From contig NZ_CP113054.1 of assembly GCF_026625605.1 (NCBI RefSeq), positions 2,728,001 to 2,792,000 of the forward strand: a stretch of DNA of 64,000 nt, read 5' to 3'. Shown piece after piece: positions 16,481-25,816 of this stretch. Source of the stretch: Luteolibacter sp. SL250 (GTDB lineage: Bacteria > Verrucomicrobiota > Verrucomicrobiia > Verrucomicrobiales > Akkermansiaceae). The first letter of the stretch is position 1; each line of letters begins with the position of its first letter. The notes beneath the pieces were generated by a model. The model saw only the letters and a list, made by a program, of their open reading frames with translations, did not search any database and was not told the origin of the DNA. Position numbers and translations under genes: made by a program.

Positions 16481-17026
16481 ATGTCCGAGAATTCCGAAAT
16501 CCATGAAGCAGCCCACACGGAGGCGGTCCAGAGGCTGTATCTGCAGCACCAGCCCGCGATACGGAGTTACATCCTCTCGATGATTCCGGATTTTTCCCTC
16601 GCGGATGACGTGATGCAGGAGGTGTTTCTGGTGATCACCAGGAAAGCCGGCAGCTTCACCCTCGGGTCGAGTTTTCCGGCATGGGTCAAAGTCATCGCCC
16701 GGTTCAAGGCACTGGAGACGATCCGGACGTCGGTCGGTGGCCGGTTCGAAACGCTCTCGGAAGAGGTTCTCGAAGCGTTGGGTGCGGAACAGAGGGAGTT
16801 CCCCCTCCAGACGGACGAACGTCTGTGCCTTCTGGCCGCCTGCCTTTCCGAACTCGCGCCGCAGGCAAGGCGTTCGATCATCCTCCGTTACCAGAACGAC
16901 CATCTGCCCCCTGAAATTTCGAATCTCATGGGATGCACCGTTCAATCGGTGAATGTCACCCTCTCACGGGCGCGCGCTTTCCTCAGGGAATGTGTGACCC
17001 GGAAGATGTCCACCAGCACGCCTTGA
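16481..17026 (+). CDS. ECF-like sigma factor, Rhodopirellula/Verrucomicrobium family
   Basis: The 181-residue protein has sigma region 2 (I-P-D-F-S-L-A-D-D-V-M-Q-E-V-F-L-V-I and F-P-A-W-V-K-V-I-A-R-F-K-A-L-E) and region 4 (L-S-E-L-A-P-Q-A-R-R-S-I-I-L-R-Y, then an HTH and V-N-V-T-L-S-R-A-R-A-F-L). The W-V-K/R-x-I-A-R text is typical of the planctomycete/verrucomicrobial family. The start at 16481 (M-S-E-N-S) follows the family start. The FecR-LamG gene begins seven bases later, the usual pairing, and may act as its regulator. Confidence 0.92.
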   Translation: MSENSEIHEAAHTEAVQRLYLQHQPAIRSYILSMIPDFSLADDVMQEVFLVITRKAGSFTLGSSFPAWVKVIARFKALETIRTSVGGRFETLSEEVLEALGAEQREFPLQTDERLCLLAACLSELAPQARRSIILRYQNDHLPPEISNLMGCTVQSVNVTLSRARAFLRECVTRKMSTSTP

Positions 17027-17032
17027 TCCCCG

Positions 17033-18655
17033 ATGTTCGACGAAGCCAGACTGAACCACCTCATTGAATCCTATTTCGACCAAAGGCTGACGCCGGACGA
17101 GAAAAAGGAGTTCGAAGCGATGTTGCTCGGCTCATCGCGGGCAAGGGAGATCTTTCTCGATCATACCAACTGGCATGGCCTCACGCGCGAATGGGCGTTG
17201 AGGGAAATGTCGCTGGAATCTCCGCCTGAGAGCGTCACACCCGTGCCCCGGCCACCGCGGCGGTTGCTGAAGCTCCTTTGTGCGGGGGCTGGTATCGCCG
17301 CCTGCCTGTTTCTGGCATGGCAGGGTTTCCATCGCCCTGTAGATCCTCCGGCGACCGTGCTGGAGAAAACGCCGGAGATACCCCGGATCTCCGCGCAGCC
17401 GCGGAAGTATCCACTGCATGCGGATGTCGCGATGCTGGGCCAGACCACGGGGGTGGACTGGAGTGACGGCACTCCGCGCCAGGTGGCGGGAAGCCCGCTG
17501 CCGAAGGGGTGGCTGCATTTCAGAAAGGGGACCCTCCGCCTGGATTTCTACAGCGGAGCCACCGTGATCGTGGAGGGGCCCGCCTCGCTCGAATTGCTGT
17601 CTCCGTTTCGCATGAGGCTCGACAAGGGCAAGCTGACGGCGAACGTGCCGCCCCCCGCGGAAGGCTTCACCATCGTGAGCGCGGATCTCCAGGTGGTGGA
17701 CAGGGGGACCGAGTTCGGCATGAACGTCGGAAAGCCAGGGGATTGCGAGGTCCACGTCTTCAAGGGGGAGGTGGAGCTCCAGGGAAGTGTGCCCGTCTCC
17801 GCCCCGCGCAAACTCCGGCAGGGGGACGCATTGGCGATCCGGGAGGGAACCGTGGTCAACCTGAGGGCGGACCGTGGTTCGTTCATGGATCCCGCCGTGC
17901 TTTACAAGGAGGAGGCGCTCGAAAGCGAGGCGCAATGGAAGACATGGAGGGAGGCGTCGGATTCGTTCCGTTCGACTCCGGGCCTCCTGGTCTATTTCGA
18001 TTTTGAGAACCGTGAGCCGGGCAGCTCCATCCTTCCCAACCGGGCGGCCAAGGCGGACATCGGAAGTTCCGGGACGGTGGTCGGTTGCGAAGCGCTCTCG
18101 GGGCGCTGGCCGGGAAAAAGTGCCATCGGCTTCACCAAGACCAGCGACCGGGTCCGCTTCCGGACTTCCGGGAGTATGCCCTCCCTCACGCTGATGGCCT
18201 GGGTGCGCGTGGACAGCATCCTTCTTGAACACAGCTCGCTCCTCACGATGAGTCCGGAGGAAGTCGGGGAACTTCACTGGAAACTGGGGAAATCCGGTCG
18301 GATCATCATTGGAATGCGCGCTTCGAAAGAGCTCAAGTACAGCTCATGGGAGCGTCTTGAAAGTCCCGTGGTGGTGACGCGGAGGGATCTCGGCCGCTGG
18401 ATGCACATCGCCACCGTCATTGATGGCGATGCGAAGGTGATGAGGCATTTCGTCAACGGCGAGCAGGTCGCCTCCGGCCCCATCAGCCGCCCGACTCCGG
18501 TCCGGCTGGGTCTTGCGAATCTCGGGAACTTCGACGCGCCTCCCGGTGAACGGGTCAAGTACGGGGAGAGCCGGAGTTTCAACGGCCGCATCGACGAATT
18601 CGCCATGATCAACCGCAGCCTGAGCAACGAGGAAATCCGCCGGGCCGCGCGCTGA
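17033..18655 (+). CDS. FecR-domain protein with C-terminal LamG domain (putative sigma regulator)
   Basis: The protein has 540 residues. The cytoplasmic N-terminal region (1-78) has L-I-E-S-Y-F-D-Q-R-L-T-P-D-E typical of verrucomicrobial anti-sigma-like proteins. A membrane helix follows at about 80-98. A periplasmic FecR domain (about 165-275) contains G-A-T-V-I-V-E-G-P-A and V-D-R-G-T-E-F-G-M-N-V. A LamG/concanavalin-like domain (about 320-535) contains L-T-L-M-A-W-V-R-V and G-R-I-D-E-F-A-M-I-N-R-S-L-S. It is co-transcribed with the sigma factor. FecR proteins relay envelope signals to their sigma factor; a LamG sensor suggests a carbohydrate or surface ligand. Confidence 0.9.
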   Translation: MFDEARLNHLIESYFDQRLTPDEKKEFEAMLLGSSRAREIFLDHTNWHGLTREWALREMSLESPPESVTPVPRPPRRLLKLLCAGAGIAACLFLAWQGFHRPVDPPATVLEKTPEIPRISAQPRKYPLHADVAMLGQTTGVDWSDGTPRQVAGSPLPKGWLHFRKGTLRLDFYSGATVIVEGPASLELLSPFRMRLDKGKLTANVPPPAEGFTIVSADLQVVDRGTEFGMNVGKPGDCEVHVFKGEVELQGSVPVSAPRKLRQGDALAIREGTVVNLRADRGSFMDPAVLYKEEALESEAQWKTWREASDSFRSTPGLLVYFDFENREPGSSILPNRAAKADIGSSGTVVGCEALSGRWPGKSAIGFTKTSDRVRFRTSGSMPSLTLMAWVRVDSILLEHSSLLTMSPEEVGELHWKLGKSGRIIIGMRASKELKYSSWERLESPVVVTRRDLGRWMHIATVIDGDAKVMRHFVNGEQVASGPISRPTPVRLGLANLGNFDAPPGERVKYGESRSFNGRIDEFAMINRSLSNEEIRRAAR

Positions 18656-18729
18656 AATTCCGGCTTTGGGATTGCCCTTCGTCGGACTATCCTGAAATTC
18701 GTGTGTCCCTGCATCCGGGAACATCCGCC

Positions 18730-19485
18730 ATGAACTCCATCCTGTGTCCGCTTCTGCTGATTCCGCTTTTTGTGGCCCCGGTGCGGGCGCAGGACTCGAC
18801 CGCCTGGCTGGAGAAGCACGCCACCTTGGTCTTCCACGACGCCTTCGACCGCGAGGAGCAGGGCAATCTGGCCAAGGCGATCGGCAACGGTTGGAACAGC
18901 GCCACGGCGGATCGCGTGCCGGAGATCAAGCAGGCGGATCTGGATGACGGGATCCTCAAGGTGGCCAGCGCGACGAAGGAAGCGGGCCATGCGGCCCACA
19001 TCCACCACGAGGCCGGATTCACGGATGGGGGAGCCGTCATTCGCTTCCGTTTCCCGGAAATGAATCGGGATGAGGTGCTGCAACTCGGCTTTGTGGACCG
19101 CGCGACCCAAGGCGTGCACGCGGGCCATCTCTGCTACGGTCTTGTCCGCCAAGGCACGGTGACGCTGGTGGATCACAAGACGGGGATCATGAACCTGGAG
19201 AACCGCCGCCGCCGGGACGAAGCTCTGGCGAAGGGGGGAAAGATCCCGGCCGATCTGGAAGCGCTGCTGAAAACCAAGAGTGTCACCGTTCCATTCAAGG
19301 CGGACACGGAGTGGCATGAACTCATCCTCCTCACCGTCGGCGACGAGATGCGTCTGACGCTCGACGGCAACCTCGTCGCCACGCACCGCTCCGCAGGCTT
19401 CGCCCATCCGATGAAACGATGGTTCAGCTTTCTGATCCCCCACACCGTCTGGATCGACGACGTGAGGATCTGGAAAATCCGGTGA
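18730..19485 (+). CDS. Exported concanavalin-like (DUF1080-type) protein
   Basis: The 251-residue product has a signal peptide (about 1-19, ending R-A-Q). The beta-rich body opens with L-V-F-H-D-A-F-D-R-E-E, then G-G-A-V-I-R-F-R-F and E-W-H-E-L-I-L-L-T-V-G-D-E-M-R-L-T-L-D-G. This layout resembles the LamG-like fold of DUF1080/3-keto-disaccharide hydrolase proteins, abundant in Verrucomicrobia and Planctomycetes. The ligand or substrate is unknown. The ATG at 18730 is preferred to 18703 because the signal peptide begins there. It follows the FecR-LamG gene by 74 bases on the same strand. Confidence 0.75.
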   Translation: MNSILCPLLLIPLFVAPVRAQDSTAWLEKHATLVFHDAFDREEQGNLAKAIGNGWNSATADRVPEIKQADLDDGILKVASATKEAGHAAHIHHEAGFTDGGAVIRFRFPEMNRDEVLQLGFVDRATQGVHAGHLCYGLVRQGTVTLVDHKTGIMNLENRRRRDEALAKGGKIPADLEALLKTKSVTVPFKADTEWHELILLTVGDEMRLTLDGNLVATHRSAGFAHPMKRWFSFLIPHTVWIDDVRIWKIR

Positions 19486-19632
19486 CGGGCAGCGGAAAGG
19501 CCGGAGGCAGGGCAAGTGGGGGCATCGTTGATTTATTCCAATAACTTTCAAAAGAATCATCCCACGATCAGGCGGATGCTTCCTGCCGGATTCCTCTTGC
19601 ACGGACTTCCCCGCGAGACTAACCCCGCAGGC

Positions 19633-20238
19633 ATGAGAAATGTCCCGATCTGCCTGTCCGCCGGTCTGCTGTTCCTTTCCGGCTGCGACAAGAAGCCGGA
19701 GGCCTTCGAGGATCTGACGGTCACCGAGACACGCCGCATCACCACCGCGGACGAGAAGCTCAAGCTCTTTGCGACCAGCGACGAACGCTTCCGTGACACG
19801 AAGCCCAGCCCGGTGCAGGCGGATCTCCCGGAAGGCTGGCGCAGCGTGGCGGCCACGCAGTTCCGGAGCCTCAACTACCGTTTCGGTGACAGCGGAAAGG
19901 GGGAGGCATGGGTCTCCCTGGTCGGCGGCAGCGTGCTGGACAACGTCAACCGCTGGCTGGGTGAGTTTGCCAAGGAACACGTTGACCAGGCCGGGCTGGA
20001 TGCCCTGGAACATGCGGATGCCGCCGGTGGTCATGGCGTGTGGGTCACCGCGGAAGGGACCTACAGCGGTGCCATGGGGGCGGCGCCACAATCCGATTTC
20101 GCCCTCGCAGGGGTGGTCGTCTCGGTGAACGGACAGATCCTCACCGTGAAAATGGTCGGTCCGAAGGATGAGGTCGCCAACGCCCAACCCCAACTCAAGC
20201 AGCTCGTCTCCTCGCTGCGCCTCACCGGCGCTGAATGA
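19633..20238 (+). CDS. Small lipoprotein of unknown function
   Basis: The 201-residue product begins M-R-N-V-P-I-C with a hydrophobic segment and the lipobox L-F-L-S-G-C (Cys about 18), so it is predicted to be acylated and membrane-attached. The mature part is a mixed alpha/beta domain with W-V-S-L-V-G-G-S-V and Q-P-Q-L-K-Q-L-V-S-S-L-R, without a family I can name. It is immediately upstream of resB (40-base gap, same strand), so a role in cytochrome c assembly or electron transport is possible but only by position. Confidence 0.75.
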   Translation: MRNVPICLSAGLLFLSGCDKKPEAFEDLTVTETRRITTADEKLKLFATSDERFRDTKPSPVQADLPEGWRSVAATQFRSLNYRFGDSGKGEAWVSLVGGSVLDNVNRWLGEFAKEHVDQAGLDALEHADAAGGHGVWVTAEGTYSGAMGAAPQSDFALAGVVVSVNGQILTVKMVGPKDEVANAQPQLKQLVSSLRLTGAE

Positions 20239-20278
20239 TCCGCGCATTCCGCACCGTATCCAACTTTCCCGCCAACCC

Positions 20279-21553
20279 ATGATGGAATCCTCCGAATCGC
20301 TCCCGCCCGTCCGGAAATCCGGCAACGCCGGGATGCGTGTCATCAACTTCCTGTCCAGCCTCGGGCTGGCCACCGTCCTCCTCATCCTGCTGGGCATCCT
20401 GACCTGGCTGGCCACCCTGGAGCAGATCCACAACGGCCTCTATCCCACGCTGAGGAAATACTTCGACTACCGCGCGTTCTACGTCCTGCCGGACGCGGTC
20501 TCCCCGGAGAACACCTGGTACCCGCGCGTGAACGGCAACCCGCTGACCATCCCGCTTCCCGGCGGCTACTACGTCTGCGCCCTCCTCACCCTCAACCTGC
20601 TGCTCGGTGGCATCCTCCGCATCCGCAAGGGCTGGAAGCAGGCTGGGGTGCTCATCTCCCACTTCGGCATCATCCTTATGCTCATCGGCGGTGGAGTGAC
20701 CGACCATTTCTCCAGGCGAGGCAACATGGCCATCCATGAAGGAAAGGTGAGCGATGTGGCCCAGGACTACTTCGAGTGGGTGATCGAAGCGGCGGAGATC
20801 AAGGACAACAAGCCGGAGAACATCCGGGTCATCGGCAGCGAGCACCTCAAGCCGCTGGAGGGCGAGAGCCGCCGCATCTTCCGCCTGCCGGACATGCCCT
20901 TTGACCTGGAGATCACCGGCTACTATCCCTATGCCGTCCCGATCGCCGCCACCGAGCGCGCGCCGCGGAACGGCGAACCGGTCTTCGACGGATACTTCCT
21001 GGAACAACAGGAAGAGCAGGTCGGCGGCAAGGCGGTCGAGGAAGAGCGGAAAATGGCCGGCTGCCATGCGAGGCTCCTTTACAAGAACGGGGAGAAATCC
21101 ACCCCCTTCATCCTCACCGGCGCCTCCCTCTATCCCTACACCGTCCGCGTGGACGACCGGGTGTTCACCATCGACATGAGGAAGCGTCTGTGGCCGATGC
21201 CCTTCGAGGTGAGACTGGACAAGTTCACCGCGGACTTCCACCCGGGAACCCGGCGGGCTTCCAAATTCATCAGCGACATCACCCGCATCGAGAATGGCGC
21301 GGAGGCCAAGGTCCGCATCGAGATGAACGAGCCGATGCGCTATGAGGGACTCACTTTCTTCCAGGCCAGCTACGGTCCGGATGGCGCGGGACCGGGAGAC
21401 AAGCTGTTTTCGGTCTTCGAAGTCGTGAAAAACCCGGCGGACAAGTGGCCGGAATACAGCCTCTACATCGTCACCTTCGGCCTGTTGGTGCACTTCATCA
21501 TGAAACTTGCCGGCTTCATTGGCGGAACCACATCCAAGAAACGCAATGTCTGA
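20279..21553 (+). CDS. resB: Cytochrome c biogenesis protein ResB (Ccs1)
   Basis: In system II, ResB and CcsA deliver haem to apocytochromes c. The 424-residue protein has membrane helices near 20-42, 84-105 and 120-140. A large periplasmic domain carries M-P-F-D-L-E-I-T-G-Y-Y and the conserved E-P-M-R-Y-E-G-L-T-F-F-Q-A-S-Y. A final helix near 395-412 closes the protein. The ATG ATG at 20279 gives the family-like start. The downstream ccsA start overlaps its stop by eight bases, so the two are translationally coupled. Confidence 0.92.
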   Translation: MMESSESLPPVRKSGNAGMRVINFLSSLGLATVLLILLGILTWLATLEQIHNGLYPTLRKYFDYRAFYVLPDAVSPENTWYPRVNGNPLTIPLPGGYYVCALLTLNLLLGGILRIRKGWKQAGVLISHFGIILMLIGGGVTDHFSRRGNMAIHEGKVSDVAQDYFEWVIEAAEIKDNKPENIRVIGSEHLKPLEGESRRIFRLPDMPFDLEITGYYPYAVPIAATERAPRNGEPVFDGYFLEQQEEQVGGKAVEEERKMAGCHARLLYKNGEKSTPFILTGASLYPYTVRVDDRVFTIDMRKRLWPMPFEVRLDKFTADFHPGTRRASKFISDITRIENGAEAKVRIEMNEPMRYEGLTFFQASYGPDGAGPGDKLFSVFEVVKNPADKWPEYSLYIVTFGLLVHFIMKLAGFIGGTTSKKRNV

Positions 21554-23585
21554 GAAAAAACCCACCGTGGGACGCTGGATCGCCGCCGGACTCGCTTTCG
21601 GCGCGGTCGTGCTCGTCCTCCTCCAGGTCGCCAAGGACAACCGCCCGAAGGGCGAGGTCCGTGAGATCCCTGCCTATGTGCCGTGGAGCGACGAAACCGT
21701 GAGACTTTTCGAGACCCTGCCGGTCCAGGAAGGCGGGCGGATCAAGCCGCTGTCCTCCCAGGCGGGCTTCACCATGATGTCGCTCCACCAGGCGCGGTCG
21801 ATGGAGATCAAGGGCAAGAGCGGAAAGAATATCACCATTTCACCCACCGAATGGATGATGGACTCGATCTTTCGCCCGAAGCTGGCGGTAGATCTGCCGA
21901 CCTTCGGCATCGACAACTCGGAGATCCTCTCCAACGCGGGCATCAAGATCCGCGGCAAGCGTGACCGCTACAGCTACGCGGACATCGAGAAAGGCCGGGA
22001 GAAGATCATCGAGCTGGCGCTTTCCTACGAGAAGATCGCCGACGAAAAGCGCGACCCGGTCCAGAAGCAGACCATCACGCTGGCCTACAACATCCGGAAC
22101 TATGAGGCGATCCTCGGCTACATGAGTTTCGCCCGGTCCGGAGTGACCCTTGCAGGAACGGCCGTGGATGGAAAGCCGGACCGCCGCGCGGACATCAGCG
22201 ACATCATGCTCACCGCTCCCGTCATCAAGCGGAAGCTCGCGGAGGACCAGCAGGCTGGCCTGCCGATGAACCCGCAGATGCAGAACCTGCTCCAGCAGGT
22301 GGTGGATCTGGCGAATTTCTCCAAGTTCGGCCTCTTCATGGTGCCTCCGTCCGAAAGGTCGCAGACCACCTGGAACACCGCAGGAAACTTGATCTGGACC
22401 GTGATGCAGCAGGAAGCGGGGGATTCCAAGACGGCCATCGAGGACATCAAGGCCATCGAGAAGCTTGTCCGCGCCGTGGAGCCTGACGATGACAAGGCTT
22501 TCCGCAAGGAGCTGTCCGCCGTGCACGACCGCTTCGTGAAGCGGGCCGAGGAACGTGGGCAATACAAGCGCATCGGCCTGGAGGCGCACTACTACCGTGC
22601 CGACTGGTTCTACTGGACGATGGTCTGCTTCGTCCTGGGGATGGTCTGCGCGCTGGTGATGTGGGCCACCGGCCGCAGCACCGGGGGCAAAATATTCGCC
22701 GGACTCACCGGCCTGCTGACGACGACGGGCGGCGTGCTTTGCACCATCGCCATCGTCGAACGCTGCCTCATCATGCGCCGGCCGCCGGTCGGCAACCTTT
22801 ACGACACCATCATCTTTATCTGTGCCGTCGTGGTGTTCCTCTGCCTGATCACGGAGCTGATGACGAAGCGGCGTTTCGCCCTCGGCCTCGCGCCCATCGC
22901 TGGCACCCTGCTCATCATCCTTTCCCGCCGTTATGAACTCGGGGAAGGGAAGGACCACATGGACCCGCTGGTGGCCGTGCTGGACTCGAAATTCTGGCTC
23001 GCCACCCATGTCATCACCATCGCTCTGGGCTACTGCGGCGGTCTGGCGTCCGCGGTCCTTTCGTCCGCCTATGTCCTCATGCGTGGTCTGGGGCTGGACA
23101 ACGGGGAAAAGGACATGCGCCGCTCCCTGACCCGGGCGGTCTATGGCATGATCTGCCTCACCCTCTTCCTGTCGCTGGTGGGGACCGTCCTCGGTGGCAT
23201 CTGGGCCAACTACTCCTGGGGCCGCTTCTGGGGATGGGACCCGAAGGAAAATGGCGCGCTGATGATCGTTCTCTGGACGCTGGCCATCCTGCATGCCCGC
23301 CTCGGCGGCTACATCAAGGAGTGGGGTCTCCACTTCGCCTCCCTGTTCACCGCCTGCGTGGTCGTCTTCTCCTGGTGGCACGTGAATTTCCTCGGAGTGG
23401 GTCTCCACAACTACGGCTTCACCGCCGGAAAGGGATCCATCTGGGTGTTCTACCTGGTGGTAGTGGCCGTGATGATCTTCGGCGCGGTGATGATGTTCAT
23501 CGACCGTCACCAGAAGCAGGCGTCCGCGACGACAGGGCGCAAGGCTCCGGAAACATCGGATGAAGTGTCTCTTGAATCCCGCTGA
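21546..23585 (+). CDS. ccsA: Cytochrome c assembly protein CcsA/ResC with N-terminal extension
   Basis: The 679-residue protein has one N-terminal helix and a long soluble region (about 45-350) not present in short CcsA proteins. The CcsA core follows, with about eight helices. The haem-handling WWD motif W-G-R-F-W-G-W-D-P-K-E-N-G lies near residues 557-570. Conserved histidines occur at A-T-H-V-I-T-I-A, H-A-R-L-G and S-W-W-H-V-N-F-L-G-V-G-L-H. It exports and presents haem with ResB. The extended periplasmic part is common in Verrucomicrobia/Bacteroidetes-type ResBC proteins. It starts inside the resB end and precedes purB by 21 bases. Confidence 0.94.
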   Translation: MSEKKPTVGRWIAAGLAFGAVVLVLLQVAKDNRPKGEVREIPAYVPWSDETVRLFETLPVQEGGRIKPLSSQAGFTMMSLHQARSMEIKGKSGKNITISPTEWMMDSIFRPKLAVDLPTFGIDNSEILSNAGIKIRGKRDRYSYADIEKGREKIIELALSYEKIADEKRDPVQKQTITLAYNIRNYEAILGYMSFARSGVTLAGTAVDGKPDRRADISDIMLTAPVIKRKLAEDQQAGLPMNPQMQNLLQQVVDLANFSKFGLFMVPPSERSQTTWNTAGNLIWTVMQQEAGDSKTAIEDIKAIEKLVRAVEPDDDKAFRKELSAVHDRFVKRAEERGQYKRIGLEAHYYRADWFYWTMVCFVLGMVCALVMWATGRSTGGKIFAGLTGLLTTTGGVLCTIAIVERCLIMRRPPVGNLYDTIIFICAVVVFLCLITELMTKRRFALGLAPIAGTLLIILSRRYELGEGKDHMDPLVAVLDSKFWLATHVITIALGYCGGLASAVLSSAYVLMRGLGLDNGEKDMRRSLTRAVYGMICLTLFLSLVGTVLGGIWANYSWGRFWGWDPKENGALMIVLWTLAILHARLGGYIKEWGLHFASLFTACVVVFSWWHVNFLGVGLHNYGFTAGKGSIWVFYLVVVAVMIFGAVMMFIDRHQKQASATTGRKAPETSDEVSLESR

Positions 23586-23606
23586 GCGGCCCGCCAGACT
23601 CGGCGC

Positions 23607-25025
23607 GTGATTCCAAACGTCCTCGCCGAACGCTACGCTTCCTCCGCCATCCAATCCATCTGGTCCGCCGAAGGCCGGATCATCCTCGAACGCGAATTCT
23701 GGATCGCGGTGATGAAGGCCCAGAAGGATCTGGGCCTGGACATCCCGCAGGAAGCGATCGACGCCTATGAAAAGGCGAAGGACAGCGTGGATCCCGGCTC
23801 CATCATGGCGCGGGAGCGCGTGACCCGCCACGATGTGAAGGCCCGCATCGAGGAGTTCAACGACCTCGCCGGGCATGAGCAGATCCACAAGGGCATGACC
23901 TCCCGGGATCTCACGGAAAACGTCGAGCAGCTCCAGGTTTTCCGCTCGCTGCTGATCATCCGCGACAAGACCGTCTCCGCGCTCCGCCGCTTCCGTGAGC
24001 GTTCGGAAGCATGGAGCGAACTGATCCTGACCGCCCGCACCCACAACGTCGCCGCCCAGCCGACCACCCTCGGCAAGCGCGTCGCCATGTTCGGTGAGGA
24101 ACTGCTTTCCGCCCTCGCCGCGCTGGATGCCGTCATCGCCGGATACGCCGTGCGCGGCCTGAAAGGCGCCGTCGGCACGCAGATGGACCAGCTTTCCCTG
24201 TTCGAAGGGGACGCCGCCAAGGTCGCGGAACTGGAGCAACGCGTCGTCGCCCACCTCGGCATGCCCGCCGTCTGGACGAATGTCGGCCAGGTCTACCCGC
24301 GGTCCCTTGACTTCCGCGTGGTTGCCGCCCTCACGGACCTCGCTTCCGGACCGTCCTCGCTCTGCAAGACCCTGCGCCTGATGGCCGGCCATGAAACCGC
24401 CAGCGAGGGCTTCGCTCCGGGCCAGACCGGCTCCAGCGCCATGCCGCACAAGATGAACTCCCGCTCCTGTGAGCGCGTGAACGGCTTCCATGTCATCCTC
24501 AAGGGCCACCTCGCCATGGCGGCGGGTCTGGCAGGGGACCAATGGAACGAAGGCGACGTTTCCTGCTCCGTGGTCCGCCGCGTCATGCTGCCGGACGCCT
24601 TCTTCACCATCGACGGACTCTTCGAAACCTTCCTCACCGTGCTCGATCAGATGGACGCCTACCCGGCGGTCATCGCCGCGGAGACCGCGCACTATCTGCC
24701 GTTCCTGATGACCACCACCATCATGATGGAAGCCGTGAAAGCCGGTGTCGGCCGCGAGACCGCGCACAAGGCGATCAAGGAGCACGCCGTCGCCACGGTC
24801 GCCGACCTGCGCACCGGCAAGGTGGAGAAAAATAACCTCATCGAGCGCCTCGCCGGGGACTCCCGCCTCGGTCTCGACCGCGCCGCGCTGGATGCGATCC
24901 TCTCGAAAGGCGACCGCGAAAGCGGCGCCGCAAAGGCCCAGATCGCCGCCTTCGCTGCGGAAGTCCGCAAGCTGGAGCAAGCCAGTCCGGAAGCCGCCGC
25001 CTACGGGCCGGGGTCGATTCTGTGA
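23607..25025 (+). CDS. purB: Adenylosuccinate lyase
   Basis: PurB catalyses two steps of purine synthesis (SAICAR to AICAR, adenylosuccinate to AMP). The 472-residue protein carries T-R-H-D-V-K-A-R-I-E-E-F, M-T-S-R-D-L-T-E-N-V, T-A-R-T-H-N-V-A-A-Q-P-T-T and the lyase signature G-S-S-A-M-P-H-K-M-N (about residues 275-284). Argininosuccinate lyase and fumarase share the fold, but these texts are typical of PurB. It uses a GTG start at 23607 and is followed by a strong bidirectional terminator. Confidence 0.96.
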   Translation: MIPNVLAERYASSAIQSIWSAEGRIILEREFWIAVMKAQKDLGLDIPQEAIDAYEKAKDSVDPGSIMARERVTRHDVKARIEEFNDLAGHEQIHKGMTSRDLTENVEQLQVFRSLLIIRDKTVSALRRFRERSEAWSELILTARTHNVAAQPTTLGKRVAMFGEELLSALAALDAVIAGYAVRGLKGAVGTQMDQLSLFEGDAAKVAELEQRVVAHLGMPAVWTNVGQVYPRSLDFRVVAALTDLASGPSSLCKTLRLMAGHETASEGFAPGQTGSSAMPHKMNSRSCERVNGFHVILKGHLAMAAGLAGDQWNEGDVSCSVVRRVMLPDAFFTIDGLFETFLTVLDQMDAYPAVIAAETAHYLPFLMTTTIMMEAVKAGVGRETAHKAIKEHAVATVADLRTGKVEKNNLIERLAGDSRLGLDRAALDAILSKGDRESGAAKAQIAAFAAEVRKLEQASPEAAAYGPGSIL

Positions 25026-25039
25026 AGACATATGAAATG

Positions 25040-25070
25040 AAAACGGCGTGGCAGATCACCACGCCGTTTT
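25040..25070. terminator. Bidirectional terminator of purB and the opposing coiled-coil gene
   Basis: AAAACGGCGTGG (25040-25051) pairs perfectly with CCACGCCGTTTT (25059-25070), a 12-base stem with a 7-base loop ending in T4 on both strands. It sits between two convergent genes. Confidence 0.88.
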
Positions 25071-25116
25071 CCGAATGACTGGATCCAAGGGCCGCGCGGG
25101 TCCGCCAGATTCGGGC

Positions 25117-25656
25117 TTATTTCTTCATCTCCGCCTGAATCTCATCATTGATCTTGGCGAGGCGCGCCGCCAGATCCTTGGTTTCCGGGTGTGAGGCGAG
25201 AATCTCCTTTTCCCGGGTGAAATAGGCGGATCCCGCCTGGTTGCTTTCTTCCGCCAGTTTTGCGAGTTCAGGGATTTTCGCCGCTTCATCGGAGCGGCGG
25301 TGTTGCAGTTCCTGGAGCTTTGTCTGGACCGCCTGTTTTGCGGCGTCGTCCTTGGCGGTGATCGCCTGGATCAGGGCGTTGTTCTCCTTTTCCAGTTCGG
25401 CGTTCACTTCCTTCAGGGCGGGATGCCCTTCCATCGCCTGCAGGTGCGCCTTGCTGGCATCAATCGATGCCCTCTGGAGTTTTGCCAGTTCCGGATCAAT
25501 CTTCGTGGCATCGGGGATGGCCTTGCGGATGGCACGGTTGATCTCGGTCCGCTCTTTCCGCAGTTCCACCAACTTCCCGCTCGCAGCCCCGGCTTGGGGA
25601 ATCAGAGAAAACAGACAACCCAATGAGGCGGCGATAAGTCGGAATTTTTTCATCAC
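25117..25656 (-). CDS. Exported coiled-coil protein
   Basis: No family is recognised. The 179-residue protein begins M-M-K-K-F-R with a signal peptide ending near A-G-A-A (residue 25). The rest is almost wholly charged alpha-helix rich in Glu, Lys, Ala and Leu, consistent with a long coiled coil. Skp/OmpH-like periplasmic chaperones have this appearance, but diagnostic motifs are missing. It stands alone, convergent with purB and divergent from the AI-2E transporter gene, with 160 bases of non-coding DNA upstream. Confidence 0.72.
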   Translation of the reverse strand: MMKKFRLIAASLGCLFSLIPQAGAASGKLVELRKERTEINRAIRKAIPDATKIDPELAKLQRASIDASKAHLQAMEGHPALKEVNAELEKENNALIQAITAKDDAAKQAVQTKLQELQHRRSDEAAKIPELAKLAEESNQAGSAYFTREKEILASHPETKDLAARLAKINDEIQAEMKK

Positions 25657-25816
25657 CTCACTTTATGATCTCCCGGCACGTGAGGTCGAGTTTCTTTGAC
25701 GATACGGGATATGTCGGGTCTGGTGAGGGTATTGCCGCCAAAACCAAGAAAAGAAATAAATCCCTCCATTTTTTCCTCTCCCGGCACAGGGGACGGTCCT
25801 ACTATTCCGCTGTCAG

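Noticed and set aside
18274-20433. 719-codon minus-strand frame antisense to the FecR-LamG, DUF1080-type and lipoprotein genes
   Set aside because: It has no domain, signal peptide or plausible start context, and it overlaps three supported genes.
21840-25031. 1063-codon open frame on the minus strand antisense to ccsA and purB
   Set aside because: Its translation has no recognisable domain and mirrors two well-conserved plus-strand genes. GC-rich DNA often leaves such long antisense frames open.
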